A stretch of DNA of 64,000 nt, taken from assembly GCA_000433355.1 (NCBI GenBank), contig FR893154.1, forward strand, positions 62,001 to 126,000, written 5' to 3'. This DNA comes from Alistipes sp. CAG:435 (GTDB lineage Bacteria; Bacteroidota; Bacteroidia; Bacteroidales; UBA932). The position numbers and the translations under genes were made by a program. The notes below the pieces were generated by a model, which made no database searches, was not told the DNA's origin, and was given only the letters and a program-made list of their open reading frames with translations. Below, one piece after another: positions 17,863 through 27,114 of the stretch (its first letter is position 1; each line of letters opens with the position of its first letter).

Positions 17863-18867
17863 ATGAATATGAGAATATTGAATATTACTCTGATGGCCGC
17901 CGTTCTGGCCATGGCTTCATGCAATGAGGAATATGACCCGATAGGCCCGAACAAACCTTCACCGGTGCTGATAGTCTCGCCTCTTGAGCTGGCATATGAC
18001 GGGACAGGTGGTTCTTTGACGTCAAAGATATCCACAAACGCAGAAAGCGTCACCATCGGAGAACTTCCTGATTGGGTGGAATCAGCGTCTGTCAATGAGG
18101 ACAACACATCTGTCACTGTGACGGTCAAGCCGAACGAAGATTCATACGCTGTGAAAAGAGGAACCTTGAAGCTGGTCAGCTCTTCAGGAGACAACACTGT
18201 GACACAATACATGAAGCTGTATCAGGCTGGAAAGGATTCAAAGATGTCGTTCGCGTCTTTTTCGGGGAAATCTCTCCCGACAGGGTGGTTCATCGATGAC
18301 CGAAACCTGGTTTCGGTCGGGAACGGTTATCTTTCATTCAAGGCTGAAGGCAATCCGGGCCATCTCTACACCTGTAACCAGAAGTACAACCCTTCCGGCA
18401 GAAAGTTTTATCTCTCTGTGGACCTCAAGATGAACGGAGGAGAAGGAGGCGCGAAACTTTATCTTAATGAAGACAAGAATCAAGTGCTTGAGATCTACAT
18501 GAGCTACAACGGTTCGACAAACCGTGGGGGCATCTGGGTGAAGAACGGCGAATCATGGCTTGCGATGGATGACGGTGTGGTTGGCTCCGGTGACAATCCC
18601 AACAAGGTTGAGGAGGTGAGTCCGATTCCTGATGCGGCCGAGAGGGATGATTGGTGGAGACTGACAGTCAGCACGACCGACACATCCCCGGAGACTCCGG
18701 TCGTGACGATCAAGTCTCTCAAGACATTCAACGGAGAGACTTCTGAACTTCTGGCACATTACTCACGAAAATTCACTGTCAGGAAACCGGATCTTGGCAA
18801 TGTGGCCCTGTGGGCAAGGAACGGGGAAAGCCAGTTCCGCAATTTCGTCCTTTCATATCAAGAATAG
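17863..18867 (+). CDS. BACON-domain lipoprotein with C-terminal lectin-like module
   Basis: A 334-residue lipoprotein (MASC lipobox followed by NEE, a surface-export-type acidic signal). Residues about 30-125 form a BACON domain (SPLELAYDGTGGSLTSKIST, then LPDWVESASV), which helps display neighbouring domains. Residues about 130-334 form a beta-sandwich (FASFSGKSLPTGW to QFRNFVLSYQE) shared with the C-terminus of the next gene. No catalytic residues are evident. The likely role is surface glycan binding for the SusCD pair. Confidence 0.75.
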   Translation: MNMRILNITLMAAVLAMASCNEEYDPIGPNKPSPVLIVSPLELAYDGTGGSLTSKISTNAESVTIGELPDWVESASVNEDNTSVTVTVKPNEDSYAVKRGTLKLVSSSGDNTVTQYMKLYQAGKDSKMSFASFSGKSLPTGWFIDDRNLVSVGNGYLSFKAEGNPGHLYTCNQKYNPSGRKFYLSVDLKMNGGEGGAKLYLNEDKNQVLEIYMSYNGSTNRGGIWVKNGESWLAMDDGVVGSGDNPNKVEEVSPIPDAAERDDWWRLTVSTTDTSPETPVVTIKSLKTFNGETSELLAHYSRKFTVRKPDLGNVALWARNGESQFRNFVLSYQE

Positions 18868-18894
18868 CACATTAACGTTAATAATCAATTTAAA

Positions 18895-20628
18895 ATGAAA
18901 AAGAATTCTATTTTGATGCTTATGCTGACGACCATGACTGTGATGGCGTCATGTAATGGTTCGGAGGAGGACAACTCTCCTAAGAATGTTGAGTTTGCGG
19001 CCACCGCGGCCACATATTCATCAGGTCCGCAGGTAAGCTGGAACAGCGGTGACAAGATTGGGCTGTTTTCCGACAAATTATATTCATTGACAGCGGCTTC
19101 CGGTGGTTCCAAGGTCACTTTCAGCGGTGAGATAATCAAGGCTTCGCGCTATGTGGCCGTGAGTCCATGGACCGCGTCAGTGTCCATCGCTGAAGGTGTC
19201 GTCAACACTGTCGTTCCTTCTGAACAGACAGCCGTGAAGGACGGGATCGCCTCGGACGCTTGTGTGGCAGTGGCTTCTTCCACGACAGAGTCTCTTGCAT
19301 TCAAAGCCGCCACGGGACTTCTCAAGTTCACTCTTGGATCATCCAACAACATCAAGGCTGTCAGATTCTCATCCAAATCAAACGAAAGCCTTTCAGGAGA
19401 GGTCTCGGTCAATGCCTCTGACGGGAAAGTGACTGTCAAGAGCGGCAAACCTGAAGTGTCTTTCACTGGTGGAGAGATGATCGCCAAAGGATCCTATTAT
19501 GTGTCTGTCATACCGGCGACCTACGTGGATGGCATTTTGATCACCATCACCGATGAATATGGCCGTGTTTCAGAGGTGAACACGGACGAGTTCATTACGG
19601 TAAAGGCAGGAATGGCTCTTGATCTTGGTCAGATTGACGAAGGAGTAGAGTTCGCCAACCCTACTCTTACAGCATCTCCGGTCGATCTTGCCGTCAAAGG
19701 TGACGGTGAGACAGTGAAGACAACCATCTCAAAGGCTTTCACAAGCACAAGCGTGATCAACGCTCCGTCCTGGGCCAAGGTCACTGTCAACGGTTCGGAG
19801 GTAAACGCCGAAGTGGGTGCCAATCCTGCTGGAGATGACGTGCGTTATGGCAAGATCCACATCGAAGGCATAACAGCTGAAGGACCGGCGGGCATTGACA
19901 TCTACATCGCCCAGGCCGCCAAGGGTTCAAAGCTTGTTTACGACAGCTTCTCCGGAAAGGAGATGAACGATGGCTGGAAGGGTAATGCCACCCGTTCGTC
20001 GTTGAAGTACGGTGAAGGATGCTTGAAGCTGACCGGAACAGGGGAGTACAACAACCCTGGAAACACCTATCCTATGTTCTGGATGAACGACAAGGTTCGT
20101 CAAAGGTACAGCGAGGCGGAACCGCTGTTCAACCAGTTCGTCTGCACTGTGGACATCAAGGCTGACGGAAGTTGCGGAGGCATCATGGCATTCAATGCGT
20201 TCGGCTACAAGGATGACGGAACCTGCGACTTCACGAGCAAGCAGAACTACATCGTCTACATTTCCGCCACAGAAGGAGCTGACGGTGGCGGCTACTACTG
20301 CATGAACGCGAACTCTCCGAATGCGATGGACAACTGGACAAAGCCTGAAAACACAGCCATCACGACATGGCTTCGTCTTGAGGTCAGCAATGTTGACCGA
20401 GGCTTTGGAGAAGTGCAGGGCGGCAACTGGGGCCTTAAGGCCATCTGGTCGCTTGAGGAGGATGAGAACGGCGTGCTTCAGAAGAAGGAGCTTCTGTTCC
20501 ATGGTTCGATGTGGTGGTGGAACGACAATCCTCAGCTTGGCACTCAGTACGGCTACTTCGGAGTGTTCTCGAAGGATGCGACAGAGGCTTCATTCAGAAA
20601 CTTCACCTTGTCTTATCAGGACAATTAA
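18895..20628 (+). CDS. Fimbrillin-like/BACON lipoprotein with C-terminal lectin-like module
   Basis: A 577-residue surface lipoprotein (lipobox VMASC, acidic GSEED after the Cys). The N-terminal part (about 30-245) resembles fimbrillin-like proteins (VSWNSGDKIGLFS, then KAATGLLKFTLG). It is followed by a BACON-like domain (about 250-340) and a C-terminal beta-sandwich (FSGKEMNDGWKGN to SFRNFTLSYQDN) paralogous to that of the previous gene. It is probably a multidomain glycan-binding protein that projects from the cell. It sits 27 bases after the previous gene, in the same run. Confidence 0.7.
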   Translation: MKKNSILMLMLTTMTVMASCNGSEEDNSPKNVEFAATAATYSSGPQVSWNSGDKIGLFSDKLYSLTAASGGSKVTFSGEIIKASRYVAVSPWTASVSIAEGVVNTVVPSEQTAVKDGIASDACVAVASSTTESLAFKAATGLLKFTLGSSNNIKAVRFSSKSNESLSGEVSVNASDGKVTVKSGKPEVSFTGGEMIAKGSYYVSVIPATYVDGILITITDEYGRVSEVNTDEFITVKAGMALDLGQIDEGVEFANPTLTASPVDLAVKGDGETVKTTISKAFTSTSVINAPSWAKVTVNGSEVNAEVGANPAGDDVRYGKIHIEGITAEGPAGIDIYIAQAAKGSKLVYDSFSGKEMNDGWKGNATRSSLKYGEGCLKLTGTGEYNNPGNTYPMFWMNDKVRQRYSEAEPLFNQFVCTVDIKADGSCGGIMAFNAFGYKDDGTCDFTSKQNYIVYISATEGADGGGYYCMNANSPNAMDNWTKPENTAITTWLRLEVSNVDRGFGEVQGGNWGLKAIWSLEEDENGVLQKKELLFHGSMWWWNDNPQLGTQYGYFGVFSKDATEASFRNFTLSYQDN

Positions 20629-20666
20629 AGTCTAATTATCATAAACGAACATTTTAACAGTTATTT

Positions 20667-22103
20667 ATGAAGACCAAGATCATAGCGTTGATGGTTGCCT
20701 GCTCACTTGCGATGATTTCATGTGGCGGCAATGAAGACATCTCCAAAGATGTGTTCACGGTCACTTTTGACACAGATGGAGGAACTCCTGTGCCAGAGCC
20801 GCAGCAGGTGGCCAGGTACGACTTTGTCCAAGAACCGGCCGAGCAACCCTCAAGAGGAGAGGAATCTTTTTCCGGATGGTACACCCAGACCGGCATCAAA
20901 TTCAATTTCAAATCCACTCCTGTGACGAAGGACATCACAATCAAGGCTCACTATTGGAAAGGTCCTAAGAAATATGTGATCATCAACGACTATGACTGGT
21001 CTTATCTGCAACAGAAAGTCCATACATACTTCGGAGATTCACGTGGCAAGGATGTGGCTGTGGGCCAAGGTGTCCTGTTTTACCTCTTTGAGAGGCCGCT
21101 GGAGACCCATAAGGTCACTTTGAAAAAACAGCTGGCTCTGTCTGAGCAGTATGACATCCCTCTGCTGATCCAACTTGACCCTATCACGTTCTGGGACGGA
21201 GTCCCGGAGCTGTGGAACTGGTTTGACCCGACGATCGCTGGCTACAACGAGGCTAACAAGGAAAACGTCGAGTGGACATCATGGTCCAGTGACGACGCCG
21301 TCAAGATCGGTTGGCTTAACTGGGGATCCCAGATTCGCCTTAAGCCGATGGCCAATCTGTTCAGCAAGGCTTATCAGGCTGCCGTCAAAGAAAGGATGCA
21401 GGCGATGCTCTCGATCGTGTCCAATTGGTATGACAGCCTTCCGGAGAGCAAGAAATACCTTCTTGTCGGTGTCAAGATCACCGGAGAACTTGGCGTGGGT
21501 GTCAACAACTGGTACTATACCGGTGGCAACGATCTTTACTCAATGGACAAGAGCAAGGATCCTAAGTCCGGAATCAACATGTACAACAAGCCAAGCCGCA
21601 GCAACGGTGAGGTGTCGGCGATTGGTTATGCCGGAGTCAAGAGTGCCGGGATAAAGTCATCAGGAACTCTCACGGGAGACGACATAGCGGAGCTTGAAAG
21701 ACGTTTTACTTTGTTTGTCAGCGACATAGCCGATGACTATTCGATTCCTCGTGAAAAACTTTTCGCCCATGCAGGCGGTGTGGACAATGATTTGGCAGCA
21801 TGCATAAACGACAAGGTCTGTCCGGCCTGGAGTTTCTATGGTCAGGATGCCACTGACGCGTCCAACGCCACTTACTGCATGTCATTGCTGAATGAATCCA
21901 ACGCTCCTTACTGGGGGGTTGCAGAGTGGGCGATAGGCAGCGGCGATTCTGCCGATTGGTCCAGCGGCATCAGAAACGCGTTCAAGATCAACAAGTGCCG
22001 TTTCCTGTCGATCTACACTAACGTCATTGGCAACAACAACGGCAAGATTGTCAATGACGCTGCGGTGGCCGGAATCAAGGAGGTTCAGAATGACACTTAC
22101 TAA
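20667..22103 (+). CDS. Candidate surface glycosidase, unassigned family (paralogue 1)
   Basis: A 478-residue lipoprotein (lipobox MISC, then GGNEDIS, a surface-type signal). Residues about 28-97 form an InlB/Listeria-Bacteroides repeat (VTFDTDGGTPVPEP ... GWYTQTGIKFNF). The rest looks like a TIM-barrel hydrolase: IPLLIQLDPITFWDGVPELW (162-182 region), VEWTSWSSDDAVK, KITGELGVG with E274, and PYWGVAEWAIG with E420. Two glutamates 146 residues apart at strand-like positions resemble the acid/base and nucleophile of clan GH-A. I do not recognise the family. The next gene is a close paralogue without the repeat domain. Confidence 0.65.
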   Translation: MKTKIIALMVACSLAMISCGGNEDISKDVFTVTFDTDGGTPVPEPQQVARYDFVQEPAEQPSRGEESFSGWYTQTGIKFNFKSTPVTKDITIKAHYWKGPKKYVIINDYDWSYLQQKVHTYFGDSRGKDVAVGQGVLFYLFERPLETHKVTLKKQLALSEQYDIPLLIQLDPITFWDGVPELWNWFDPTIAGYNEANKENVEWTSWSSDDAVKIGWLNWGSQIRLKPMANLFSKAYQAAVKERMQAMLSIVSNWYDSLPESKKYLLVGVKITGELGVGVNNWYYTGGNDLYSMDKSKDPKSGINMYNKPSRSNGEVSAIGYAGVKSAGIKSSGTLTGDDIAELERRFTLFVSDIADDYSIPREKLFAHAGGVDNDLAACINDKVCPAWSFYGQDATDASNATYCMSLLNESNAPYWGVAEWAIGSGDSADWSSGIRNAFKINKCRFLSIYTNVIGNNNGKIVNDAAVAGIKEVQNDTY

Positions 22104-22116
22104 TCTTTCTTGAAAG

Positions 22117-23334
22117 ATGAAATCACGTGTTTTGCCATTGGCGCTCTTACTGGCTCTTGGCGTGTCTGTCTTTTGCGCTTTTCTGGTGAAAGCTCCAAAG
22201 GCTCCTGATCATTATTTCTTCTTGAATGACGAATGCGACAAGTTTGACTATCCGCAGATCAGCACTGCTTTCGGTCCGCAGTCCGGAAAAAAAGTGGCGG
22301 TAGGCAACGCCATCCTGATCTACATGTTCAGCCGACCGATGGAGCAGTTCAAAGAATTGCTGGACAGGCACTTCTCGATGGCTGAGGAATATGACATCCC
22401 TATCCTTGTAGAGCTGGACCCGATAACGTTTTGGCAAGACGTGCCTGAGTTGTGGAATTGGTGGGATCCGACAAAGCCTGGTTATGACCCCAAGAACAAG
22501 GAAAACGTTGAGTGGACGTCATGGTCCAGTGAGGATGCCGTCAAGGTCGGCTGGCTGAATTGGGGGAGGCAGATAAGGCTGCTTCCTATGCCAAATCTGT
22601 TCTCACCGGCCTACCAGGCTGCGGTCAAAGACAGAATGGATCAGTTCATGACATGGACGGCGGACTGGTACAAATCTCTTCCAAAGAGCAAGAAGTATCT
22701 TCTCGGAGGAGTCAAGATCACCGGGGAACTGGGCTTCGGAGTCAACAATTGGTATTATCCGGGCGGAAACTCATACTACGACAAACCTGAGGAAGAAGAT
22801 CCGAAGGGTGGTATCAGAGTGGACGAAATGCCGAGCCGTGGGGTAGGCCAGATCGGCTATGCCGCACTTAAATATTCAGGAATCAGAAGCGAAGGCGAGA
22901 TAACGCCAGCCGACATATATTCATTGGAAAAGGAATATGCCAGATTCGTGGCGGACATAGCTCAAGGCTACGGTTTCCCGCGTGGGATGCTGTTCTCTCA
23001 TTCTGGAGGCGCAGGTGACGATCTCGCCGCCGCGGTGCAGCCAAACTCATGCCCCACATGGTCATTTTACTGGGCTGAGGCCGCTGACCCGTCACTTACA
23101 CCCCAAGTCAGCAAATACCTCAAAATGTCCGATGCACCTTATTGGGGATGCTCCGAATGGAACATCGGAGACAAGCCAAAGGAAGATTGGACCGAAGCTT
23201 TGAGAAACTGCTATTCCATACCGGGATGCCGGTTCATCTCCCTGTTCAATTACGGAACGATATTCAGCAAAGACCAAGACGGCAACCTTGTTGTCAATGA
23301 TGCGGCCGTCGAGGCTCTGAAAGAAATTCAATAG
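22117..23334 (+). CDS. Candidate periplasmic glycosidase, unassigned family (paralogue 2)
   Basis: A 405-residue protein with an N-terminal hydrophobic signal but no clear lipobox and no InlB-like domain, so it is probably periplasmic or anchored. It aligns by eye along the whole catalytic part of the preceding protein: LDPITFWQDVPELWNWWDP, VEWTSWSSEDAVKVGWLNWG, KITGELGFGVNNWYY (E204) and WGCSEWNIGD (E347). The invariance of aromatic residues and of both glutamates supports a sugar-cleaving active site. It starts 13 bases after paralogue 1. Substrate unknown; the context predicts a mannose- or rhamnose-containing glycan. Confidence 0.65.
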   Translation: MKSRVLPLALLLALGVSVFCAFLVKAPKAPDHYFFLNDECDKFDYPQISTAFGPQSGKKVAVGNAILIYMFSRPMEQFKELLDRHFSMAEEYDIPILVELDPITFWQDVPELWNWWDPTKPGYDPKNKENVEWTSWSSEDAVKVGWLNWGRQIRLLPMPNLFSPAYQAAVKDRMDQFMTWTADWYKSLPKSKKYLLGGVKITGELGFGVNNWYYPGGNSYYDKPEEEDPKGGIRVDEMPSRGVGQIGYAALKYSGIRSEGEITPADIYSLEKEYARFVADIAQGYGFPRGMLFSHSGGAGDDLAAAVQPNSCPTWSFYWAEAADPSLTPQVSKYLKMSDAPYWGCSEWNIGDKPKEDWTEALRNCYSIPGCRFISLFNYGTIFSKDQDGNLVVNDAAVEALKEIQ

Positions 23335-23339
23335 ATTAC

Positions 23340-25595
23340 ATGAATATGCTCAAAAGAATATTTACCTGCGCCATCGCCGCCATCTGCTTCGTCGCTCTTC
23401 CGGCGGAGAGCAAAGACTACACACAGTACGTTGACCCGTTCATCGGAGCCGATGGCGGAGGCTATGTCTTCCCTGGAGCGTGCATGCCATACGGCATGGT
23501 CAAACTCGGGCCTGACTGCAACAGGCTTACTGAGAATGCCGGATGGCAAGCCGGCACGGATGTGGTCGGTTTCAGCCATACCCACCTTAATGGTTCCGGC
23601 GGAGGATGCAAGTACGGAAACGTGCTTTTCATGGCCTCCACCGGAGAGTTCACCCCTGTCGGCTACTCGTCTCCCTACGACGGTGAAAACGCTCAGGTAG
23701 GTTTGTTTTCCATCCATCTGAAAAGGTATGACATTGGAGTCCGGCTTTCTGCCAGTGAGCATGCGGGATTCCATGAATATTCATTTCCGGAGACGGACAA
23801 GGCCAATATATTCGTGGATCTGGGCAAGTTCCTGGCATCCTACGAGGCTCAGGAATTTGTCGGATCAGAGGTAAGGATCTTGTCCGACACCGAGATAGAG
23901 GGTTATACCAGAATCCGTAACGGGTGGAATTTCTCTACGGCCTACACGGTGTACTTCCACGCCAGATTCGACACCCCTGCTGAATCTTTCGGCACGTGGA
24001 AGGACGACCGGAAAGCTCCCGGAGTGACTGAACAGGCTGATAACAACTCCAAGTGTGGAGCCTGGTTTACTTTCAACACCAATGGACACAAGACCGTGAA
24101 GGTTAAGGTCGGGATTTCCTACATGGGCTACGGCAAGGCTAAGGAAAACATCAGGGAACTTGGCTCTTGGGACATAGAAGACGCCAGAAAGAAAGCTGTT
24201 GACACATGGAACGGAATCCTGTCCAAGATAGATGTCGATACTCCTGACACGGATGCCAGAAAGATTTTCTATTCATCCGTTTACAGGATATTCCTTCAGC
24301 CGTCCGATTATGCCGGAGAGAACCCGATGTGGATCTCAGACGAACCTTACTACGGTGACTACCATGCAATCTGGGACACATTCAGGGCCACTCATCCGTT
24401 CATCAATCTGTTCTGTCCGTCAAAGGGTGCAGAGATGGTCCAGTCGCTTGTGAACATCTACGAACACGACAAATACATGCCTGATGCCAGAAGCAGCCAC
24501 TGGTCCGGAAGGACGCAGGGAGGCTCCAATAGCGAAATGCTGGTCGCGGACGCCTTCGTGAAAGGCCTGAAAGGCATCGACTGGAACAAGGCCCTCGATG
24601 CAATGCTTAAGGATGCCACTGTGCCGCCAGGCGATGATGAGAGGCAGTACGGCCGTGGAGGTCTATGGGACTACAACCGCATAGGCTACGTTTCCACCGA
24701 CTTCGAACGAGGCTGCACCAGGACGTTTGAATATTCAACAAATGACCACGCCATAGCCACGGTGGCCAAGGGACTCGGAAGAATGGATGTTTATGAGGAA
24801 TATTCCAGGAAGGCTTCAAGTTGGGAGAATCTTTGGAATTCCGATGTCGAAAGTTTTGGGTTCAAAGGCTTCGCATGGCCGAAGAACAGCGACGGAACCT
24901 GGCTTTCTGATCCTGAATTCACCGTCTTCTCTTCAGGTTCGTTCGGCCATCAGTTCTACGAGACATTCTCTTGGGAACTCTCCTTCTATGTGCCTCATGA
25001 CATGAAACGCCTCATTGAGAAGACAGGGGGCAGGGATGTTTTCACAAAGCGTCTTGACACGTATTTCAGGGAAAGCTTTCCTGGCAAAAGGGATGAGCTG
25101 CTGTTCTACACCAAGATGGTCGGACTGTGCCAGATTTCCAACGAGCCATGCTTCCTTGTTCCGTCTTTGTACGCTTATGTAGGACAACCTTACAAGACAG
25201 CCAAGGTTGTCAGGGGAATCCTGGCGTCCCAGTACACTTCTGCACGGGATGGTGTGCCTGGCAACGATGACTCCGGCTCCATGGGAGCATGGTACGCTTT
25301 CCACGCTTTGGGATTCTACCCGAACGCCGGGCAGAATGTCTATTTGATTTCCAGCCCGATGTTCGACAAGGTCACCCTGAATTTTGAGGATGGTAAGAAA
25401 TTGGTTGTGACAGCCAAAAACGCTTCCGCCAAGAACATCTACGTCCAGTCCTGCGCGCTGAACGGCAAACCTTTGGACAGATGCTGGCTCAGGCACGAAG
25501 AGCTGGTCTTCGGAGGCACTTTGGAGTTTGTGATGGGGGCCAGGCCGTCTTCGTGGGCGACGTCAGGTGAACTTCCTCCGTCAATGTCTGACTAA
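23340..25595 (+). CDS. Alpha-mannosidase, family GH92
   Basis: Calcium-dependent inverting exo-alpha-mannosidase; family members cut alpha-1,2, 1,3, 1,4 or 1,6 links. The 751-residue protein has a signal peptide without lipobox, so it is probably periplasmic. It carries the GH92 start YVDPFIGADGGGYVFPGAC, the likely general acid E541 in FYETFSWELSFYVPHD, and the base region GNDDSGSMGAWYAFHALGFYP. It starts five bases after the previous gene and ends the operon. The GNDDSG text differs from the more usual GNEDCGQ, a known kind of family variation that may reflect linkage preference. Confidence 0.93.
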   Translation: MNMLKRIFTCAIAAICFVALPAESKDYTQYVDPFIGADGGGYVFPGACMPYGMVKLGPDCNRLTENAGWQAGTDVVGFSHTHLNGSGGGCKYGNVLFMASTGEFTPVGYSSPYDGENAQVGLFSIHLKRYDIGVRLSASEHAGFHEYSFPETDKANIFVDLGKFLASYEAQEFVGSEVRILSDTEIEGYTRIRNGWNFSTAYTVYFHARFDTPAESFGTWKDDRKAPGVTEQADNNSKCGAWFTFNTNGHKTVKVKVGISYMGYGKAKENIRELGSWDIEDARKKAVDTWNGILSKIDVDTPDTDARKIFYSSVYRIFLQPSDYAGENPMWISDEPYYGDYHAIWDTFRATHPFINLFCPSKGAEMVQSLVNIYEHDKYMPDARSSHWSGRTQGGSNSEMLVADAFVKGLKGIDWNKALDAMLKDATVPPGDDERQYGRGGLWDYNRIGYVSTDFERGCTRTFEYSTNDHAIATVAKGLGRMDVYEEYSRKASSWENLWNSDVESFGFKGFAWPKNSDGTWLSDPEFTVFSSGSFGHQFYETFSWELSFYVPHDMKRLIEKTGGRDVFTKRLDTYFRESFPGKRDELLFYTKMVGLCQISNEPCFLVPSLYAYVGQPYKTAKVVRGILASQYTSARDGVPGNDDSGSMGAWYAFHALGFYPNAGQNVYLISSPMFDKVTLNFEDGKKLVVTAKNASAKNIYVQSCALNGKPLDRCWLRHEELVFGGTLEFVMGARPSSWATSGELPPSMSD

Positions 25596-25607
25596 TGATA
25601 TGTTGAT

Positions 25608-25670
25608 CCTCCCCGTACACTATTGTACATGCTTATCGTTTACCCAAAGAATTTTCTGTGTACGGTGAGG
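25608..25670. terminator. Hairpin between GH92 and the CpXC gene
   Basis: CCTCCCCGTACAC (25608-25620) pairs with GTGTACGGTGAGG (25658-25670) with one mismatch around a 37-base loop. It lies between two converging genes and could stop transcription from either side. Confidence 0.5.
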
Positions 25671-25698
25671 GTCGTCAATTTGCCTGAAGCAATGGAAT

Positions 25699-26349
25699 TT
25701 ACCTGAAGAAGCGGGCGACCCAGGCGGGGTCGATGCGGGAGAAGCCGGGGGAGGGCTTGACGGAGGGGTTGCGGCGGATGATGCCGGCGCAGTCTTCGTA
25801 GACGTTGAAGCCGATGCGGAGACCGTGCATCTGGCCGTCTTTCGGGTATGAGAACTCGATGTCGTTGTCCGGGCCGTCAACATGGTAGAATTTGAACGGT
25901 GTGTCAAGCAAGTCCTTGGAACCGCCTTTCTCCATCATCTCCATCTTGGTGATGTACTTGCACATCTCAACCACACAGTCGTCCAGTCCGGTGTCGAAGA
26001 TGTTTACTTTCTCGATCAGCGAGCCTATGTCGCTAACCCGGCGGAGCGTGTAGCCTTCCAGCGTCTGCGAAATCTTCTCGAACTGTGCCTCAAGAGCCTT
26101 TTCCTGCGCTTCCGGAAGGATCCCGTCGGGCATAAGCCAGATCATAAGCCGTTCGTTCGGGTCGTGGTAAAGCGTCTGACCTTGAACGAGATTGGCCTTG
26201 CCACAGTGGGGGCATTCCCACACGAACAGCGAGCCGTCCTTGACTTTAGCCTTCAATTCCGGATTCTCTCCGACATTAATGCGGTTCCAGACTTCTATTC
26301 CGTGCTTTTCTCCGCAGGCCGGACATGCGGCCGTAACCTTCTCTGACAT
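25699..26349 (-). CDS. CpXC-domain zinc-ribbon protein
   Basis: A 216-residue cytosolic protein. Two CxxC pairs near the N-terminus (CPACG at about 9-13 and CPHCG at about 46-50) form a zinc ribbon typical of the CpXC domain; the rest is a helical plus beta region of unknown role (VRRNPSVKPSPG-type C-terminus). The family has no established function. It is transcribed alone, converging on the GH92 gene. The start chosen is the only ATG that includes the first CxxC pair. Confidence 0.75.
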   Translation of the reverse strand: MSEKVTAACPACGEKHGIEVWNRINVGENPELKAKVKDGSLFVWECPHCGKANLVQGQTLYHDPNERLMIWLMPDGILPEAQEKALEAQFEKISQTLEGYTLRRVSDIGSLIEKVNIFDTGLDDCVVEMCKYITKMEMMEKGGSKDLLDTPFKFYHVDGPDNDIEFSYPKDGQMHGLRIGFNVYEDCAGIIRRNPSVKPSPGFSRIDPAWVARFFR

Positions 26350-26453
26350 ATTCGTTTAATCTAAATATTCTCTAACTCAACTTTCGCAAGTAGGCAATAG
26401 CCTGTTGTCAAACACATTATCTCACGTTCGGAGGAGATTGCTCACCCACATCA

Positions 26454-26568
26454 TTTCACGTTACCCCCTCCCTAAATCCCTCCCCTCGGGGGAGGGGATG
26501 CGCTTCGCGCACCCATAGGGCCTTTCACGTTACCCCCTCCCTAAATCCCTCCCCTCGGGGTAGGGACT
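26454..26568. repeat. C-rich direct repeat, two copies
   Basis: The unit TTTCACGTTACCCCCTCCCT followed by AAATCCCTCCCCTCGGGG occurs at 26455-26491 and 26524-26561. The end of the unit folds by itself (CCCTCCCC with GGGGAGGGG in the first copy). Both copies begin with CACGTTAC, the same eight bases that form the loop of the long inverted repeat at 44871-44940. Confidence 0.8.
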
Positions 26569-26904
26569 TGCTTTGACTGCAAGCAGTGAAGAAGAGTGGT
26601 GTTTCGCAAATGCGAAACTTGAGTTGATGATAATCGTCCCTGTGGATTGTTTGTTAAGTAAGTGTTGAAAAACAAGTTGCGTCAATCGATAAAATTGAAC
26701 ACATAGAATCACCCTGGACATCAATATATTGCAAATTTAAAGTGATTCAGGTTATTTTTTACATTTCACTAAATATGGTGGAATTGCGTATCTTCATGAC
26801 TTGAATCAGTAATCAGACAACCAACTAATAACATCCGAGATAACAGTTTTGATTTTGGAGGGAAAGATATGGAGAAAACAAACAGTTATTTCAGGCGAAA
26901 TATC

Positions 26905-27042
26905 TAACCTATCTTCCTACGGAGGAGGAGCTGTGCCAAGAGATAGAGCATCAGAGACATAGCTTTGTTGAGACATTGTAAAAGACGGAGGAGGAGCTGT
27001 TTCTGGAACAACAGGAAGAAAAGGATTTGGATATTGAATAAG
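26905..27042 (+). pseudogene. Possible degraded gene 3' end
   Basis: Translation gives LTYLPTEEELCQEIEHQR and a stop, then a few bases later in another frame TEEELFLEQQEEKDLDIE and a stop. The repeated charged PTEEEL text looks like the end of a real protein broken by frameshifts. No start or upstream domain is present and I cannot name the family. Confidence 0.3.
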
Positions 27043-27048
27043 AAAATT

Positions 27049-27084
27049 CCAGGCCGGGCAGCCTTCACAGGTTGCCCGGTCTGG
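27049..27084. terminator. Hairpin downstream of the PspC gene
   Basis: CCAGGCCGGGCAGCC pairs with GGTTGCCCGGTCTGG with two mismatches around a six-base loop, 31 bases beyond the stop of the minus-strand gene. No long T tract follows on the minus strand. Confidence 0.5.
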
Positions 27085-27114
27085 TGTACATTATCAATAT
27101 TAAACTTATGGGTT

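Larger units (their letters stand above)
26350..27114. other. Intergenic region with repeats and a possible gene relic
   Basis: No intact gene. It holds two copies of a C-rich repeat (26454-26568), then A/T-rich DNA, then short frames at 26905-27042 that repeat the text PTEEEL and look like a decayed gene end, and finally a hairpin at 27049-27084. Confidence 0.55.
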
